41,754 bases of DNA from Burkholderiaceae bacterium 16 (GCA_000955785.1 JYOD01000053.1:1-41754); one strand, 5' to 3'. Numbered from the stretch's first letter, positions 16,241 through 25,563 are shown. Numbers and translations are program-made. The notes: generated from the letters alone by a model not told the origin.

Positions 16241-18589
16241 TCAGGCCCGCGCGAGCGTAGCCGGTCGGCGCACGCGCTCCGGCTTTCCCGCCGCGGCTCT
16301 CCGGATGCGCGCGAGCATGGCCACCTGTTCTGCCGTGGGCTTGCTGCCAAGCACGCGCTCATCCGTCGACAGCTTGTCCAGCAGCGTCAGCAGCCGTTCG
16401 CGGTCGGCGGGATCCTGGAGCAGGACCGGCAGCGTCTCCAGGGCCTGCTCCGGCGCATGCAAAACGATGATTTCCTGCTGACCGCGAATCGAGCGCCACT
16501 CGTGCATAGGCACTTCGGGCAGGAATTCACCGTAGTCAGCTACCATCTCCTTGCGCATCTCCAGCCGCGAGAGCGGCAGCGGCTCCCCATGGCGCATCAA
16601 CAGGAATCCGATCCTGCCGAGCGCTTCCACATAGCCCCCACGCGCCACCGAAGCCAGGGCCTCCCTGACCTGCGGCAGCTCCGCCGGCTCGACCGCCACC
16701 GGCCGGCCGTCATGCGCCGGCTCTTTGCTGCCGAAGTACAGGGAGAACATATTGGCGTAGATGCCGAAGAACGATGCCTCCGTCATGGCGTCGCGCACGG
16801 CACGGTATCCGTCCAGCGCCGCGCTGACGAGTTCGGCCCCGGCTTGTTCCCGCTGCCGCAGCGGATGGTCTGGCTCCATGGCCTGACGGTTCTCCCTGAC
16901 GGCTTCGGCGGCGGGGCCCAGCCATGCGAGCCAGGGGTTCATATCCGACAGTGCCCAGTTCTGCACCCGCAGTGGGTGGAACTCGCGCAGCATGCGTGCC
17001 GAGAGATCGTTGGATATCGCCTGCACGAAGGGTTGCGCGAATAGCTCATAGGCGCGCTGATTGAAATCCGACAGCGCGGCCACGGCCTCGAACGGCTTCT
17101 CGTCGACTCGCTGGAAGCGATTGAAGCGCGCCACGATATCCTCGAGGCGATGCTCCCGGAACTCCACGTCGTACTCGACCTCGCCGCTTGCGCTCTTTTC
17201 CGCACGCTCCGTAATGGCCATGCCATAGAGCCCGGGAGGCAGCAGTTCGATGCTCTTCAGCACGGACACGATCTGCGCGTGCTCCTTCTGTGCCACCTTC
17301 CCCGAGACGAAGATGCCCAGGTGACCGATGTTCTGGTGAAGCATCCCGACGATGACCTGGCCTCGCGCCTTGATCTCCTCGGTGCTCTCGTACACGTCCA
17401 CTACCCAGTTGAATGCCTGCTGCGGCGGTGTGATGTTGTCGCCCATGGAGGCGAACAGCACGATGGGCGATTTGATATCACGCAGGTCGAAGCCCTTGCC
17501 GCCCGCGCCCTTCACATCGCCGGACCATAGCTTGTTGCCGACAAACAGATTGCGGGTGATCCACTCGATCTCCTCCCGGTTCATCAGGTAATAGCCACCC
17601 CACCAGCGCTCGAACTCCAGGAAACGCGGCGGCTCCGTGTCGGCCTTGTTGTACAGATTGAAGTATTTGTCCCACAGGCTGTTGGCGGGATTCAGGTTCT
17701 CGAAGTTCTGCACCAGGTGGGCGCCATCGAACTTGCCGTTGCCGAGATCCGCGGTGAACGAGGACAGCCAGGTACCGCCGAGCAGGCCGCCTGCGTAGCG
17801 CATCGGGTTATCTCCCTCATCCTCGCTCCAGGCGCCGCTCCAGTACGACATCGGCGCACCGTTGATCACGATGGGTCCGGTGTCGTCCGGGTCAGAGGCC
17901 GCCAGCATCATGGCCGCCCAGCCGCCCTGGCAATTGCCGATGATGGCCGGCTTGGGGCTGTCCGCATGCAGCGCACGGACCTTCTTCACGAATATCTGCT
18001 CGGCTTCGCACACATCGAGCAAGGTCTGGCCCGGTTCGGGATCGCGGAAGAAAATAACGAAGTAGACAGGATGGCCTGCACGCAATGCGACGCCCACCTG
18101 CGAATCGTCCTTGAATCCCCCGATACCGGGACCATGGCCCGCGCGGGGGTCGATGATCAGGTAGGGACGGCGGCTGTTGTCGATATGCACGCCTTCGGGC
18201 GGTGTGATTCGCAGCAGCGCGTAGTTCACGGGCCGCTCGAACTGGCGGCCGTCGAGGACAAACTCGTAGTCGAAGTGCAGTACCGGCTTCAGGCCCTGTA
18301 CCGCGTTCTCGACAAAGTGATTGCCACGCTGCCGGAGCGTGTCCCAGAAGAGGATGGCACGTTGCCCCGCATCCACGGCGTAAGCATAACAACTCAAGGG
18401 ATCGGCACCTGTCATCAGCCTGGCGGCATCGGCAAGGCCCTCGCCTTTGCCAATGCCATTGCCATCGCCGCAGGCCTCCTGCACCCGGCGACCAAAGGCT
18501 TCCTGTGCATTCCTGACGCGTTTCTGAAGTACCAGACCGGTCTTGATACCGATCTCGTGCGCATGTACTAGTTGCTTTCCAGCATCCAT
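16241..18589 (-). CDS. DUF3141 protein, PHA-synthase-like alpha/beta hydrolase
   Basis: A 782-residue protein. The central part (about 130-430) is an alpha/beta hydrolase domain with a nucleophile elbow GNCQGG (Cys220), which is the Cys lipase box of polyhydroxyalkanoate synthases. An Asp follows in ASMGDNITPP (about 384) and a His in NIGHLGIF (about 423), completing a plausible Cys-Asp-His triad. The C-terminal 350 residues have no known enzyme domain. Earlier annotation often calls such proteins 3-hydroxyalkanoate synthetases, but polymerase activity is not shown and the protein is much longer than PhaC. It is the first gene of the pta-ackA-scoAB-fabI operon, with a GAGGT sequence ahead of the ATG. 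Confidence 0.85.
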   Translation of the reverse strand: MDAGKQLVHAHEIGIKTGLVLQKRVRNAQEAFGRRVQEACGDGNGIGKGEGLADAARLMTGADPLSCYAYAVDAGQRAILFWDTLRQRGNHFVENAVQGLKPVLHFDYEFVLDGRQFERPVNYALLRITPPEGVHIDNSRRPYLIIDPRAGHGPGIGGFKDDSQVGVALRAGHPVYFVIFFRDPEPGQTLLDVCEAEQIFVKKVRALHADSPKPAIIGNCQGGWAAMMLAASDPDDTGPIVINGAPMSYWSGAWSEDEGDNPMRYAGGLLGGTWLSSFTADLGNGKFDGAHLVQNFENLNPANSLWDKYFNLYNKADTEPPRFLEFERWWGGYYLMNREEIEWITRNLFVGNKLWSGDVKGAGGKGFDLRDIKSPIVLFASMGDNITPPQQAFNWVVDVYESTEEIKARGQVIVGMLHQNIGHLGIFVSGKVAQKEHAQIVSVLKSIELLPPGLYGMAITERAEKSASGEVEYDVEFREHRLEDIVARFNRFQRVDEKPFEAVAALSDFNQRAYELFAQPFVQAISNDLSARMLREFHPLRVQNWALSDMNPWLAWLGPAAEAVRENRQAMEPDHPLRQREQAGAELVSAALDGYRAVRDAMTEASFFGIYANMFSLYFGSKEPAHDGRPVAVEPAELPQVREALASVARGGYVEALGRIGFLLMRHGEPLPLSRLEMRKEMVADYGEFLPEVPMHEWRSIRGQQEIIVLHAPEQALETLPVLLQDPADRERLLTLLDKLSTDERVLGSKPTAEQVAMLARIRRAAAGKPERVRRPATLARA

Positions 18590-18776
18590 GGTGATGACCT
18601 CGACAGCCAGTTGTTAAACCGTCCGCGAGCGGCATTCGCCGGCGGATATGGAAGGTACCTTCGCGTATAGGATTGGCCTCAATAGTCGCGGGCTATGCCC
18701 ACTGAGCCATGCACGTGCGATTCGGCAACGCCGGCGTATCGGGGCGTCGCGTTTCGCCGACTTGATATCCCTATGT

Positions 18777-18815
18777 TTTATACGTGCGGCCCGGCAGCAC
18801 TTTGACTTGCGTCAA
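18777..18815 (-). promoter_or_regulatory. FNR/ANR site and -10 element for the DUF3141-pta-ackA operon
   Basis: TTGAC-TTGC-GTCAA at 18802-18815 matches TTGAY-N4-RTCAA at all ten specified bases. Reading toward the operon on the minus strand, TATAAA begins 19 bases after the site (18782-18777), slightly closer than the 21-22 of class II FNR promoters. The resulting leader would be about 180 bases. An oxygen-responsive CRP/FNR-family activator fits the fermentation genes downstream. Confidence 0.6.
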
Positions 18816-18869
18816 GGATGCGTGCTAGTTGCCGAAATGACGTCACGCACCGCTCATTGCCGGGCTTGC

Positions 18870-19217
18870 TCATCGCCCCGGTGACCAGAAGCGGTTTCCA
18901 TGCGGCGCCCGGGCTATTGTTGAGAGCCCATCGCTGGCGGCCAGGCGCCTATGGCAGCACCCTGGCGCCGTGCGGCGGCGGGATGTGCCAGACGCACTTT
19001 TCCGGGACGACGTCCGGCCGCAAGTGCGCCGCCAATCGACGCGGACCTTGAGCACTTTGCCTGGCATGGTCTTGAGAGCAATCTCCGCCTCATCCCGAGA
19101 CGCCACCATGCGGGGTTCATTCCGAGCGAACAGGGCAACGGCGGCGAGTTCGCCCAGTATGTATCCCGGCTCATCAGCGGGCAGCTCCCCTCGCCTGGCC
19201 TTGGCGCATGCTTCCAC
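18870..19217 (-). pseudogene. possible gene remnant, unknown family
   Basis: On the minus strand, from about 19270 down to 19030, an open frame reads like genuine protein, with the segments KHHDFLVEACAKARRGELP, GYILGELAAVALFARNEP and KTMPGKVLKVRVDWR. It has no ATG. The only start within it is a GTG at 19217 with no ribosome binding site, and an in-frame stop lies just upstream near 19273. Downstream of residue 63 the sequence turns Arg/Ser-rich and loses character. This pattern suggests a gene truncated at both ends. I do not recognise the family. Confidence 0.3.
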
Positions 19218-19399
19218 AAGGAAATCGTGATGCTTTTCGGTCCCAAAGGCGTCCGGCAGCGCAGAGGCTCAAGAAATGAGCGCCACAGTTTTAGCGTGAA
19301 GTGAACCGGCCGATCCGTCTGGACTTTGCGCCAAATCAAGCACAAGCACCCTGTGCCGAATATCTTGGAAGAATCCGCGCCCCAAGAGGATGTGATGCC

Positions 19400-21166
19400 A
19401 TGACCGAAGATCCCGGCACCGCCGACGAAGCCACCGCCGGGACTTCCATGGGTGGGTGGCGCGCAGTATTTCCTCCCGCGCAGTGGCTGACTACCTACCG
19501 GCCGCAATGGCTGGCGCGCGACGCGATTGCCGGCGTCACGCTCGCCGCGTACGGCATTCCGGTTTCGCTCGCCTACGCATCGCTCGCCGGCCTGCCTCCG
19601 CAATATGGCATTTACTGCTATCTGGTTGGCGGCCTCTTCTACGCGCTGTTCGGCTCCTCTCGCCAGCTTGCGATCGGACCCACCTCTGCGATCTCGATGC
19701 TCGTCGGGGTCACCGTGGCGGCCATGGCCAATGGCGATCCGGGCCGCTGGGCCGCCATCGCGGCGCTGACGGCGGTGCTCATGGCCGGCATGTGTTTGCT
19801 GGCATGGCTGCTGCGACTGAGCTCCCTGGTCAATTTCATCAGCGAAACGATACTGCTCGGCTTCAAAGCCGGCGCGGCCCTGACCATCGCCTTGACGCAA
19901 TTGCCCAAGCTGTTCGGGGTTAAGGGTGGCGGCGAGGCTTTCTTCGAGCGCGTCGTCATTCTCGCCGGTCAGATCCCCAATACCAACCTGGTCGTGTTCG
20001 CTTTCGGTCTTGTCGCACTAGCCTTGTTGCTGCTGGGGGAGAAATTCCTGCCTGGCCGCCCGGTCGCGCTGTTCGTGGTGGTGATTTCCATCATCGTGCT
20101 GTCGGTAACGTCGCTGAGTCAGTTCGGCTTCAAGGTCGTCGGTGCGTTGCCGCAAGGTTTGCCGGAGTTCCGCCTGCCCGGGCTGCGGGCACGCGATGTG
20201 GACGGGGTGGTTCCGCTGGCATTCGCGTGCGTGTTGCTGTCTTACGTGGAAAGCGTTTCCGCGGCGCGGGCACTGGCGCAGGCGCACGGCTACGAGATCG
20301 ATCCGCGCCAGGAACTGCTCGGCCTGGGCGCGGCGAATCTGGCCGCGGGCTTCTTCCAGGCCTACCCTGTTGCCGGCGGTCTGTCCCAGTCATCGGTGAA
20401 CGACAAGGCCGGCGCCAAGACGCCACTCGCGCTGGTTTTCGCCTCGGCCACGATCGGTCTGTGCCTGATGTTCCTGACCGGCTTGCTAGCCAACCTGCCT
20501 AACGTGGTACTCGCGGCCATCGTGCTGGTTGCCGTCAAGGGCTTGATCGACATCGGCGAACTGCGCCACGTGTGGCGGGTAAGCCGCCTTGAATTCATTG
20601 TATCGATGGTTGCGTTTGCCGCCGTGCTTTTGCTGGGCATCCTGAACGGCGTGCTCGTGGCAGTACTCGTTTCGATGCTGCTGATCATACGGCGCGCGGC
20701 GCATCCGCATGTGGCCATCCTCGGCCGCATCCCCGGCACGCGCATTTACTCCGATATGGAGCGTAATCCGGACAACGAAGCCATTCCTGATGTGCTGGTG
20801 TTCCGCGCCGAGGCTTCGCTGCTTTACTTCAACGTCGAGCATGTGCGTGGTGCCGTCTGGCAGAGAATCCGCTCGGCCGCCGCGCCGGTCAGGCTGGTGA
20901 TTTGGGATCTGTCCACCTCGCCCGCCGTCGACCTCGCCAGCGCACGCATGCTGGCGGCATTGCACACGGCATTGAAGACAGAAGGGATAGATCTGCGGCT
21001 CGTGGCGGCGCATGCGAAGGTGCGGGATATGCTTCGCGCCGAGGGACTGGAGGATCGCCTCGGCTATTTCGGACGCCGCGTCTCGGTGGCCGATGCGATC
21101 GACGAATTTCAGCGAGGCGCGGAAACGGGCGGCCCGGCGGGAACTGAAACGCAGGTCATGGGATAG
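19400..21166 (+). CDS. SulP family anion transporter with STAS domain (intact)
   Basis: A 588-residue SulP permease: an N-terminal membrane domain of about 10-14 helices with the family motif at about 50-80 (GVTLAAYGIPVSLAYASLAG and GLPPQYGIY), the GGLSQSSVNDKAG region, and a C-terminal cytosolic STAS domain from about 455. SulP proteins carry sulfate, bicarbonate or other anions; the substrate here is unknown. The ATG at 19400 has AGAGGA upstream and is preferred over a GTG at 19301. It is only distantly related to the other two SulP genes in the window. It is convergent with the GNAT gene. Confidence 0.88.
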   Translation: MTEDPGTADEATAGTSMGGWRAVFPPAQWLTTYRPQWLARDAIAGVTLAAYGIPVSLAYASLAGLPPQYGIYCYLVGGLFYALFGSSRQLAIGPTSAISMLVGVTVAAMANGDPGRWAAIAALTAVLMAGMCLLAWLLRLSSLVNFISETILLGFKAGAALTIALTQLPKLFGVKGGGEAFFERVVILAGQIPNTNLVVFAFGLVALALLLLGEKFLPGRPVALFVVVISIIVLSVTSLSQFGFKVVGALPQGLPEFRLPGLRARDVDGVVPLAFACVLLSYVESVSAARALAQAHGYEIDPRQELLGLGAANLAAGFFQAYPVAGGLSQSSVNDKAGAKTPLALVFASATIGLCLMFLTGLLANLPNVVLAAIVLVAVKGLIDIGELRHVWRVSRLEFIVSMVAFAAVLLLGILNGVLVAVLVSMLLIIRRAAHPHVAILGRIPGTRIYSDMERNPDNEAIPDVLVFRAEASLLYFNVEHVRGAVWQRIRSAAAPVRLVIWDLSTSPAVDLASARMLAALHTALKTEGIDLRLVAAHAKVRDMLRAEGLEDRLGYFGRRVSVADAIDEFQRGAETGGPAGTETQVMG

Positions 21167-21314
21167 CGAACGTGGAGGAGGACGCTTCACCACGGGCTGG
21201 AGATCTGAGGTTGACCGAGATTGGGCAACAGTTGCCAGACGCCATGAGGGTCGAGAAGGGATGAAGCTTCGGCGCCAATCGGCCTGAGTCAGAGAGACGG
21301 ACTCTCATCCGCCC

Positions 21315-21875
21315 TTACCCTGGTGCCGGCGCTCCCGCCGCCCCCGTCAAGCCGAGACTGACCACGCGCAACGTGGCATCTTCGTGGCAGGCCGTGTCGA
21401 CAAACCCGAGCCGGCGGGCAAGGCCGCGCATCCCGGTGTTCGAAGCCAGCACGTAGCCTTCCATGGTGCGATATCCACGTGCGCGGGCGGTAGCGATCAG
21501 TACTTGCATGAGACACCGCGCCAGCCCGAGACCGTGCCATTCGTCGTCGATCGTCACGGCAAACTCGCAGACATCGCTGCCCGGCGCGGCGGCGTAGCGC
21601 GCGCCGCCGACAATGCTTTGCGCATCGCCGTAGATGGCGACCAGCGCGCACTCCAGCTCCGGCGCCGGATGCGTTGCCGACTCAAGCATCGCTTCCGGCA
21701 ACTCCCGCAAGGAGGCCATGAAACGCGTGTAACGCGAATCCGCGGAAAGCCGGTGAAAGGCCGCCAGCAAGCCGGCCTTGTCCCCCTCCCGGATCTTGCG
21801 CAGCACTACCTGCCGCCCATCGCGCAGCGCCACCCGGGCTGGCAGCGATATTTCAGAGAGAGGATTGTCTTGCAT
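21315..21875 (-). CDS. GNAT family N-acetyltransferase
   Basis: A 186-residue GNAT protein. The N-terminal part carries LRKIREGDKAGLLAAFHRLSADSRYTRF, typical of acetyltransferases related to the C-terminal domain of protein acetyltransferase Pat. The acetyl-CoA site is the degenerate W-H-G-L-G-L-A sequence, followed by SNTGMRGLARRLGF. The substrate (protein lysine or small molecule) is unknown. It is encoded about 100 bases downstream of ppk2 on the same strand, so the two may be co-transcribed. The ATG at 21875 was chosen because the upstream extension is non-homologous. Confidence 0.82.
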   Translation of the reverse strand: MQDNPLSEISLPARVALRDGRQVVLRKIREGDKAGLLAAFHRLSADSRYTRFMASLRELPEAMLESATHPAPELECALVAIYGDAQSIVGGARYAAAPGSDVCEFAVTIDDEWHGLGLARCLMQVLIATARARGYRTMEGYVLASNTGMRGLARRLGFVDTACHEDATLRVVSLGLTGAAGAPAPG

Positions 21876-21978
21876 GGTGACCTGGTTTGTAGTTGGCCCA
21901 GGGGACCGCGTTGCCACGGCGGTCCGCGCGTGCGCGTAGGCGAAACTGACTGAGGTTGTGGATTGAAACCCGTGGCCC

Positions 21979-22800
21979 TCAGAACTGCTCCGGAACGAAT
22001 TTGTAGGGATAGTCCGGTTCCCGATAGCCACCAGGCTTCTGCCGTTCTGGCAGCTTTACCTTCTTGCGCGGCACGGCTTCGTAGGGAACCTTGGCCAATA
22101 TGTCGCTGATGATATTGAGACGGGCGCGCCGTTTGCAGTTCGAGTTGGCCACATACCACGGCGCGCAGTCCGTATCCGTTGCAAGGAACATGTCGTCGCG
22201 CGCGCGCGAGTAGTCATACCACCGGCTGTAGGACTTCAGGTCCATGCCCGACAGCTTCCAGGTCTTCCGCCCATCGTTTATGCGCGCCTCAAGGCGGCGG
22301 GTCTGCTCTTGCTCACTGACCTCCAGCCAATACTTGACCAGGATTATGCCCGAGCTCACGATGGCCTGTTCCACAAGGGGCACGGCCTTCAGGAATGACT
22401 CGGCCTGTTCCTCGGTGCAGAAGCCCATGACCCGCTCCACGCCGGCGCGGTTGTACCAGCTGCGGTCGAAAATCACCACCTCGCCGGCGGCTGGCAAATG
22501 CGGAAGGTAACGCTGGACATACATCTGGCTCTTTTCGCGCTCAGTGGGTGCCGGCAAAGCAACCACGCGGAACACGCGCGGACTCACGCGTTCGGTAATG
22601 GCCTTGATCGCGCCGCCTTTGCCTGCGCCATCGCGTCCTTCAAAGATGATGCAGAGCTTGCAGCCGGTCGCAAGAATCCATTCCTGCAGTTTCACGAGTT
22701 CCACATGCAGGCGGGCAAGCGCCTTCAGGTATTCCTTATTGCTGAGCTTTCCATCCTCCCGTGGCTGGGCATCAGCGTCATGCTGATTCGTCTTTGCCAT
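21979..22800 (-). CDS. ppk2: polyphosphate kinase 2 (copy 1)
   Basis: A 273-residue PPK2 enzyme. Walker A is GRDGAGKGG at 55-63, and Walker B with the conserved DRSWYNR is at about 112-118. The lid region with RLEARINDGRKTWKLS and WYDYSRARDDMF follows. PPK2 uses polyphosphate to phosphorylate nucleoside di- or monophosphates; the single-domain length fits class I (ADP/GDP to ATP/GTP), but class assignment from sequence is tentative. It is about 80 percent identical to the second copy at 37378-38208. It is divergent from the patatin gene. AGGAGAA precedes the ATG. Confidence 0.93.
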   Translation of the reverse strand: MAKTNQHDADAQPREDGKLSNKEYLKALARLHVELVKLQEWILATGCKLCIIFEGRDGAGKGGAIKAITERVSPRVFRVVALPAPTEREKSQMYVQRYLPHLPAAGEVVIFDRSWYNRAGVERVMGFCTEEQAESFLKAVPLVEQAIVSSGIILVKYWLEVSEQEQTRRLEARINDGRKTWKLSGMDLKSYSRWYDYSRARDDMFLATDTDCAPWYVANSNCKRRARLNIISDILAKVPYEAVPRKKVKLPERQKPGGYREPDYPYKFVPEQF

Positions 22801-23160
22801 GATTCTTCTCCTGATACCGCCGACAACCCCGGGTGGGCATGTACATCAAATGTGGCCGCCGGCTTGTGCGTTGGCAATCGGACTTTGGTCCTACACATGC
22901 GCCGCGCAATAGAATCCGTTCTCATTCTCAATACCGAGCATCGAGCATTTGCGGGTGATGGCTGGTACGGACAGTGCCGCCGATGGCGCCCTACCTTGAT
23001 GATGCTGCGATGCACCGGCCGGCACGGCGTTTCTTCCTTGTTTCAAGGTAGTGCAGATCCGCGAGGCAAAATTGACCTGCAACAAGTAACCAGTGCAATA
23101 CCTACCGCAGCGGTGTTCGTCCATCTAAGCTATACAGAACGTTCGCCTTGAAAACTGCCC
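22801..23160. other. divergent intergenic region, 360 bases
   Basis: This region separates ppk2 and the patatin gene. It contains TTGAT-GTAC-ATGCC on the minus strand (22836-22849) and TTGAC-CTGC-AACAA (23072-23085), each with only one good FNR half-site. No convincing promoter, RNA or gene was found. Confidence 0.4.
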
Positions 23161-25524
23161 ATGAAAGCCGCAGCCAAACCAGGAAGGCGACAGCTTCAAA
23201 TTTGGATCGGCTCGGGTGGTGCTGCCTTGTGCCCGCCGGGGTACGCGCGCCCTCGGCGTCTTGCGCGCGCCTTGCTGGCCGCCTTTGCCGCCTTTTTGGC
23301 GATGCCGGCGCTTCCAGCGCTTCCAGAGCCAGGGTTGCCGGCTGCACAGCCCGCTGCTGCCACCGGCGCCCCCCTCGCCAGCGCCCCCCCGCGGCCCATG
23401 GGCAGACCGCGGATCTGCCTGGTACTGTCCGGCGGTGGCGCACGCGGCGCCGCCCATATCGGCATCCTGAAGGTACTGGAATCGCTGCGCGTGCCGGTGG
23501 ACTGCATAACGGGTACGAGCATGGGATCGCTGGTCGGTGCCGCCTATGCGACCGGCGTCACGCCAGGCGAAATGGAGAAAATCGTCGCTGGCTTGTCCAC
23601 CAGCGCACTATTCAAGGAACGGCCGCCGCGGCAGGATCTGAGCATCAGGCGCAAGCTGGAAGATCGCAGCAATCTGTTTACGCCGGAAATCGGCGTCAAG
23701 GGCGGCCAACTGGAATTGCCCAAAGGCGCCGTCACGGGCGTGCAGCTCGAGAAGGTACTGCGCGGGCTGGCGCGCGCGCCGGGCTATCGCGATTTCAATG
23801 CCCTGCCGATTCCGTACCGCGCAGTGGCCACCGACCTCGTGACAGGCACGCCCGTGGTGTTCACCCGGGGCGAGCTGGCTATGGTCATGCGCGCCAGCAT
23901 GTCCGTGCCGGGCGTGATGGCCCCCGTCGACTACGAAGGGAAGCTGCTGGTCGACGGCGGACTGACCAACAACCTCCCCGTGGACGTGGCGCGCGCCATG
24001 GGCGCGGATATTGTCATTGCGGTGAACCTCGGCACGCCGCTGATGCGGCGCGATGAACTGGGATCGGTGATCAGCGTGACCGGCCAGATGCTGAATATCC
24101 TGACCGAGCAAAACGTACGTGCTTCGCTGGCACAACTCCGGCCCGAGGACATCCTGATCCTGCCGGAACTCGGGGATTTCTCGGCAGGCGACTTCGATAA
24201 CCTGGAAAAGACGATCCCGATCGGCGAGGCCGCGGCACGCAAGGTTGCCGACCAGTTGGCCCCGCTGGCCTTGCCACAGCAGGAGTATGCCGCACTGCGC
24301 CAGCGCCAGCAGGCCGCCGCGCCGCAAGACCGTCGCCCAGTCGACGAGATCCGCTTTGCACCGCTGCAGCGCGTCAACCCCGATTTCGCCGCCGGCACCA
24401 TGGAAACCAAGTCTGGCGAACCGATCCAGCCGGAGCAGCTGGATAAGGATATGAGCCGGCTGTTCGGCACCGGCGACTTCGAGCACGTCAACTATCGCGT
24501 GCTCGATGAACCAGGCCAACGGATCCTGTCGGTCGATGCCGTCGAGAAGTCCTATGGCCCCAACTACCTGCGCTTCGGTCTCGGGCTGAGCACCGACTTT
24601 CGTGGCGACGCGTTCTTCAACCTGCTGGCCAGCCATCGGCGCACCTGGATCAATTCACTCGGCGCCGAATGGCGCACCGATGCCCAGCTCGGACAGACAA
24701 CCAACCTGACCAGCGAGTTCTACCAGCCCCTGGACACGCGCCATACCTTCTTCATCGCGCCCCGTGTGGAACTGGAACGCCGCTCGGTTAACGTGTTCCG
24801 GGACACGGACCGCATCGCCACCTACGACCTGCGCCGTTTCGACCTGGCGCTGGATGTAGGCAGCCAGTTCACGAAATATGGCGAAGCCAGGATCGGCGTG
24901 CTTACCGGCAGCGAACACGTCACGCTAAGCACCGGTCCGGCTGCGCTGTCGCCCGGCCAGGAGAATAACAAGCGCGGCGCCATCACCGGCCGGCTGCTGG
25001 TGGACCAACTCGACAGCGCGAGCTTCCCGCGTACCGGCTATGCCGGCAGCATGCACGTCTACGCCTCCGAGCCGGGACTCGGCGCCGACCAATCCTATGT
25101 CAAGGCGGATGCCGACGGCACCTACGCCTGGTCCTCAGGCCGGCACACCTTGAATTTCGGATTCAAGGCCGGCAGCAATATCGGCGGCAACCCGCTGCCA
25201 CGCTACGACTTGTTCCAGTGGGGCGGTTTCCTGAAGCAATCGGGATACAGCACCGGGGAGTTGCTGGGTGGCAACCTCCAGTATCTCCGGGCGGTCTATT
25301 ACAACAAGCTGGCCAGGCAATCGCTGCTGGAAGGCGTGTATGGCGGCTTTTCGCTGGAGGCCGGCCGCATGGGCGCGCCGCTGGTGCAGGGAAGTCCTAC
25401 CGGCGTGCTCAAGTCCGGCTCGCTGTTCGTCGCCATCGATTCGCCCATCGGGCCACTCTACCTTGCCTATGGCCGCGCCGCTGGTGGCCACTATGCCTAC
25501 TACCTGTTCCTCGGCAAGCCTTAG
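23161..25524 (+). CDS. patatin-like phospholipase with outer-membrane barrel (type Vd secretion, PlpD-like)
   Basis: A 787-residue protein with three parts. A long basic N-region and hydrophobic segment (about 33-55) act as a signal peptide. The patatin domain (about 84-290) has the oxyanion loop GGGARG (91-96), the nucleophile elbow GTSMG (Ser120) and the DGG of the Ser-Asp dyad (D265). A POTRA-like segment (about 395-460) precedes a bacterial surface antigen beta-barrel to the C-terminus. This is the arrangement of PlpD/type Vd autotransporters, in which the lipase is exported through its own barrel. The N-terminus is unusually long before the hydrophobic core, and no strong ribosome binding site is visible, so the start is less sure. 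Confidence 0.85.
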   Translation: MKAAAKPGRRQLQIWIGSGGAALCPPGYARPRRLARALLAAFAAFLAMPALPALPEPGLPAAQPAAATGAPLASAPPRPMGRPRICLVLSGGGARGAAHIGILKVLESLRVPVDCITGTSMGSLVGAAYATGVTPGEMEKIVAGLSTSALFKERPPRQDLSIRRKLEDRSNLFTPEIGVKGGQLELPKGAVTGVQLEKVLRGLARAPGYRDFNALPIPYRAVATDLVTGTPVVFTRGELAMVMRASMSVPGVMAPVDYEGKLLVDGGLTNNLPVDVARAMGADIVIAVNLGTPLMRRDELGSVISVTGQMLNILTEQNVRASLAQLRPEDILILPELGDFSAGDFDNLEKTIPIGEAAARKVADQLAPLALPQQEYAALRQRQQAAAPQDRRPVDEIRFAPLQRVNPDFAAGTMETKSGEPIQPEQLDKDMSRLFGTGDFEHVNYRVLDEPGQRILSVDAVEKSYGPNYLRFGLGLSTDFRGDAFFNLLASHRRTWINSLGAEWRTDAQLGQTTNLTSEFYQPLDTRHTFFIAPRVELERRSVNVFRDTDRIATYDLRRFDLALDVGSQFTKYGEARIGVLTGSEHVTLSTGPAALSPGQENNKRGAITGRLLVDQLDSASFPRTGYAGSMHVYASEPGLGADQSYVKADADGTYAWSSGRHTLNFGFKAGSNIGGNPLPRYDLFQWGGFLKQSGYSTGELLGGNLQYLRAVYYNKLARQSLLEGVYGGFSLEAGRMGAPLVQGSPTGVLKSGSLFVAIDSPIGPLYLAYGRAAGGHYAYYLFLGKP

Positions 25525-25563
25525 CCCTGTATTCCCGCGCGACGGCTCGGGCGTGGCTGCCCA

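Larger units (their letters stand above)
18590..19399. other. about 800 bases of divergent intergenic region
   Basis: The gap between the DUF3141 gene and the SulP gene holds an FNR/ANR-like site (18802-18815) and a TATAAA-like -10 toward DUF3141 (18777-18782 on the minus strand). It also holds a protein-like but start-less open frame on the minus strand (about 19030-19270). The rest shows nothing I can support. Confidence 0.5.

Noticed and set aside
15134..17044. 636-codon frame antisense to pta and DUF3141
   Set aside because: No family signature and rich in His/Arg/Gln, typical of an antisense shadow.
22836..23085. FNR sites between ppk2 and the patatin gene
   Set aside because: Only one half-site matches in each candidate (TTGAT-GTAC-ATGCC on the minus strand; TTGAC-CTGC-AACAA).
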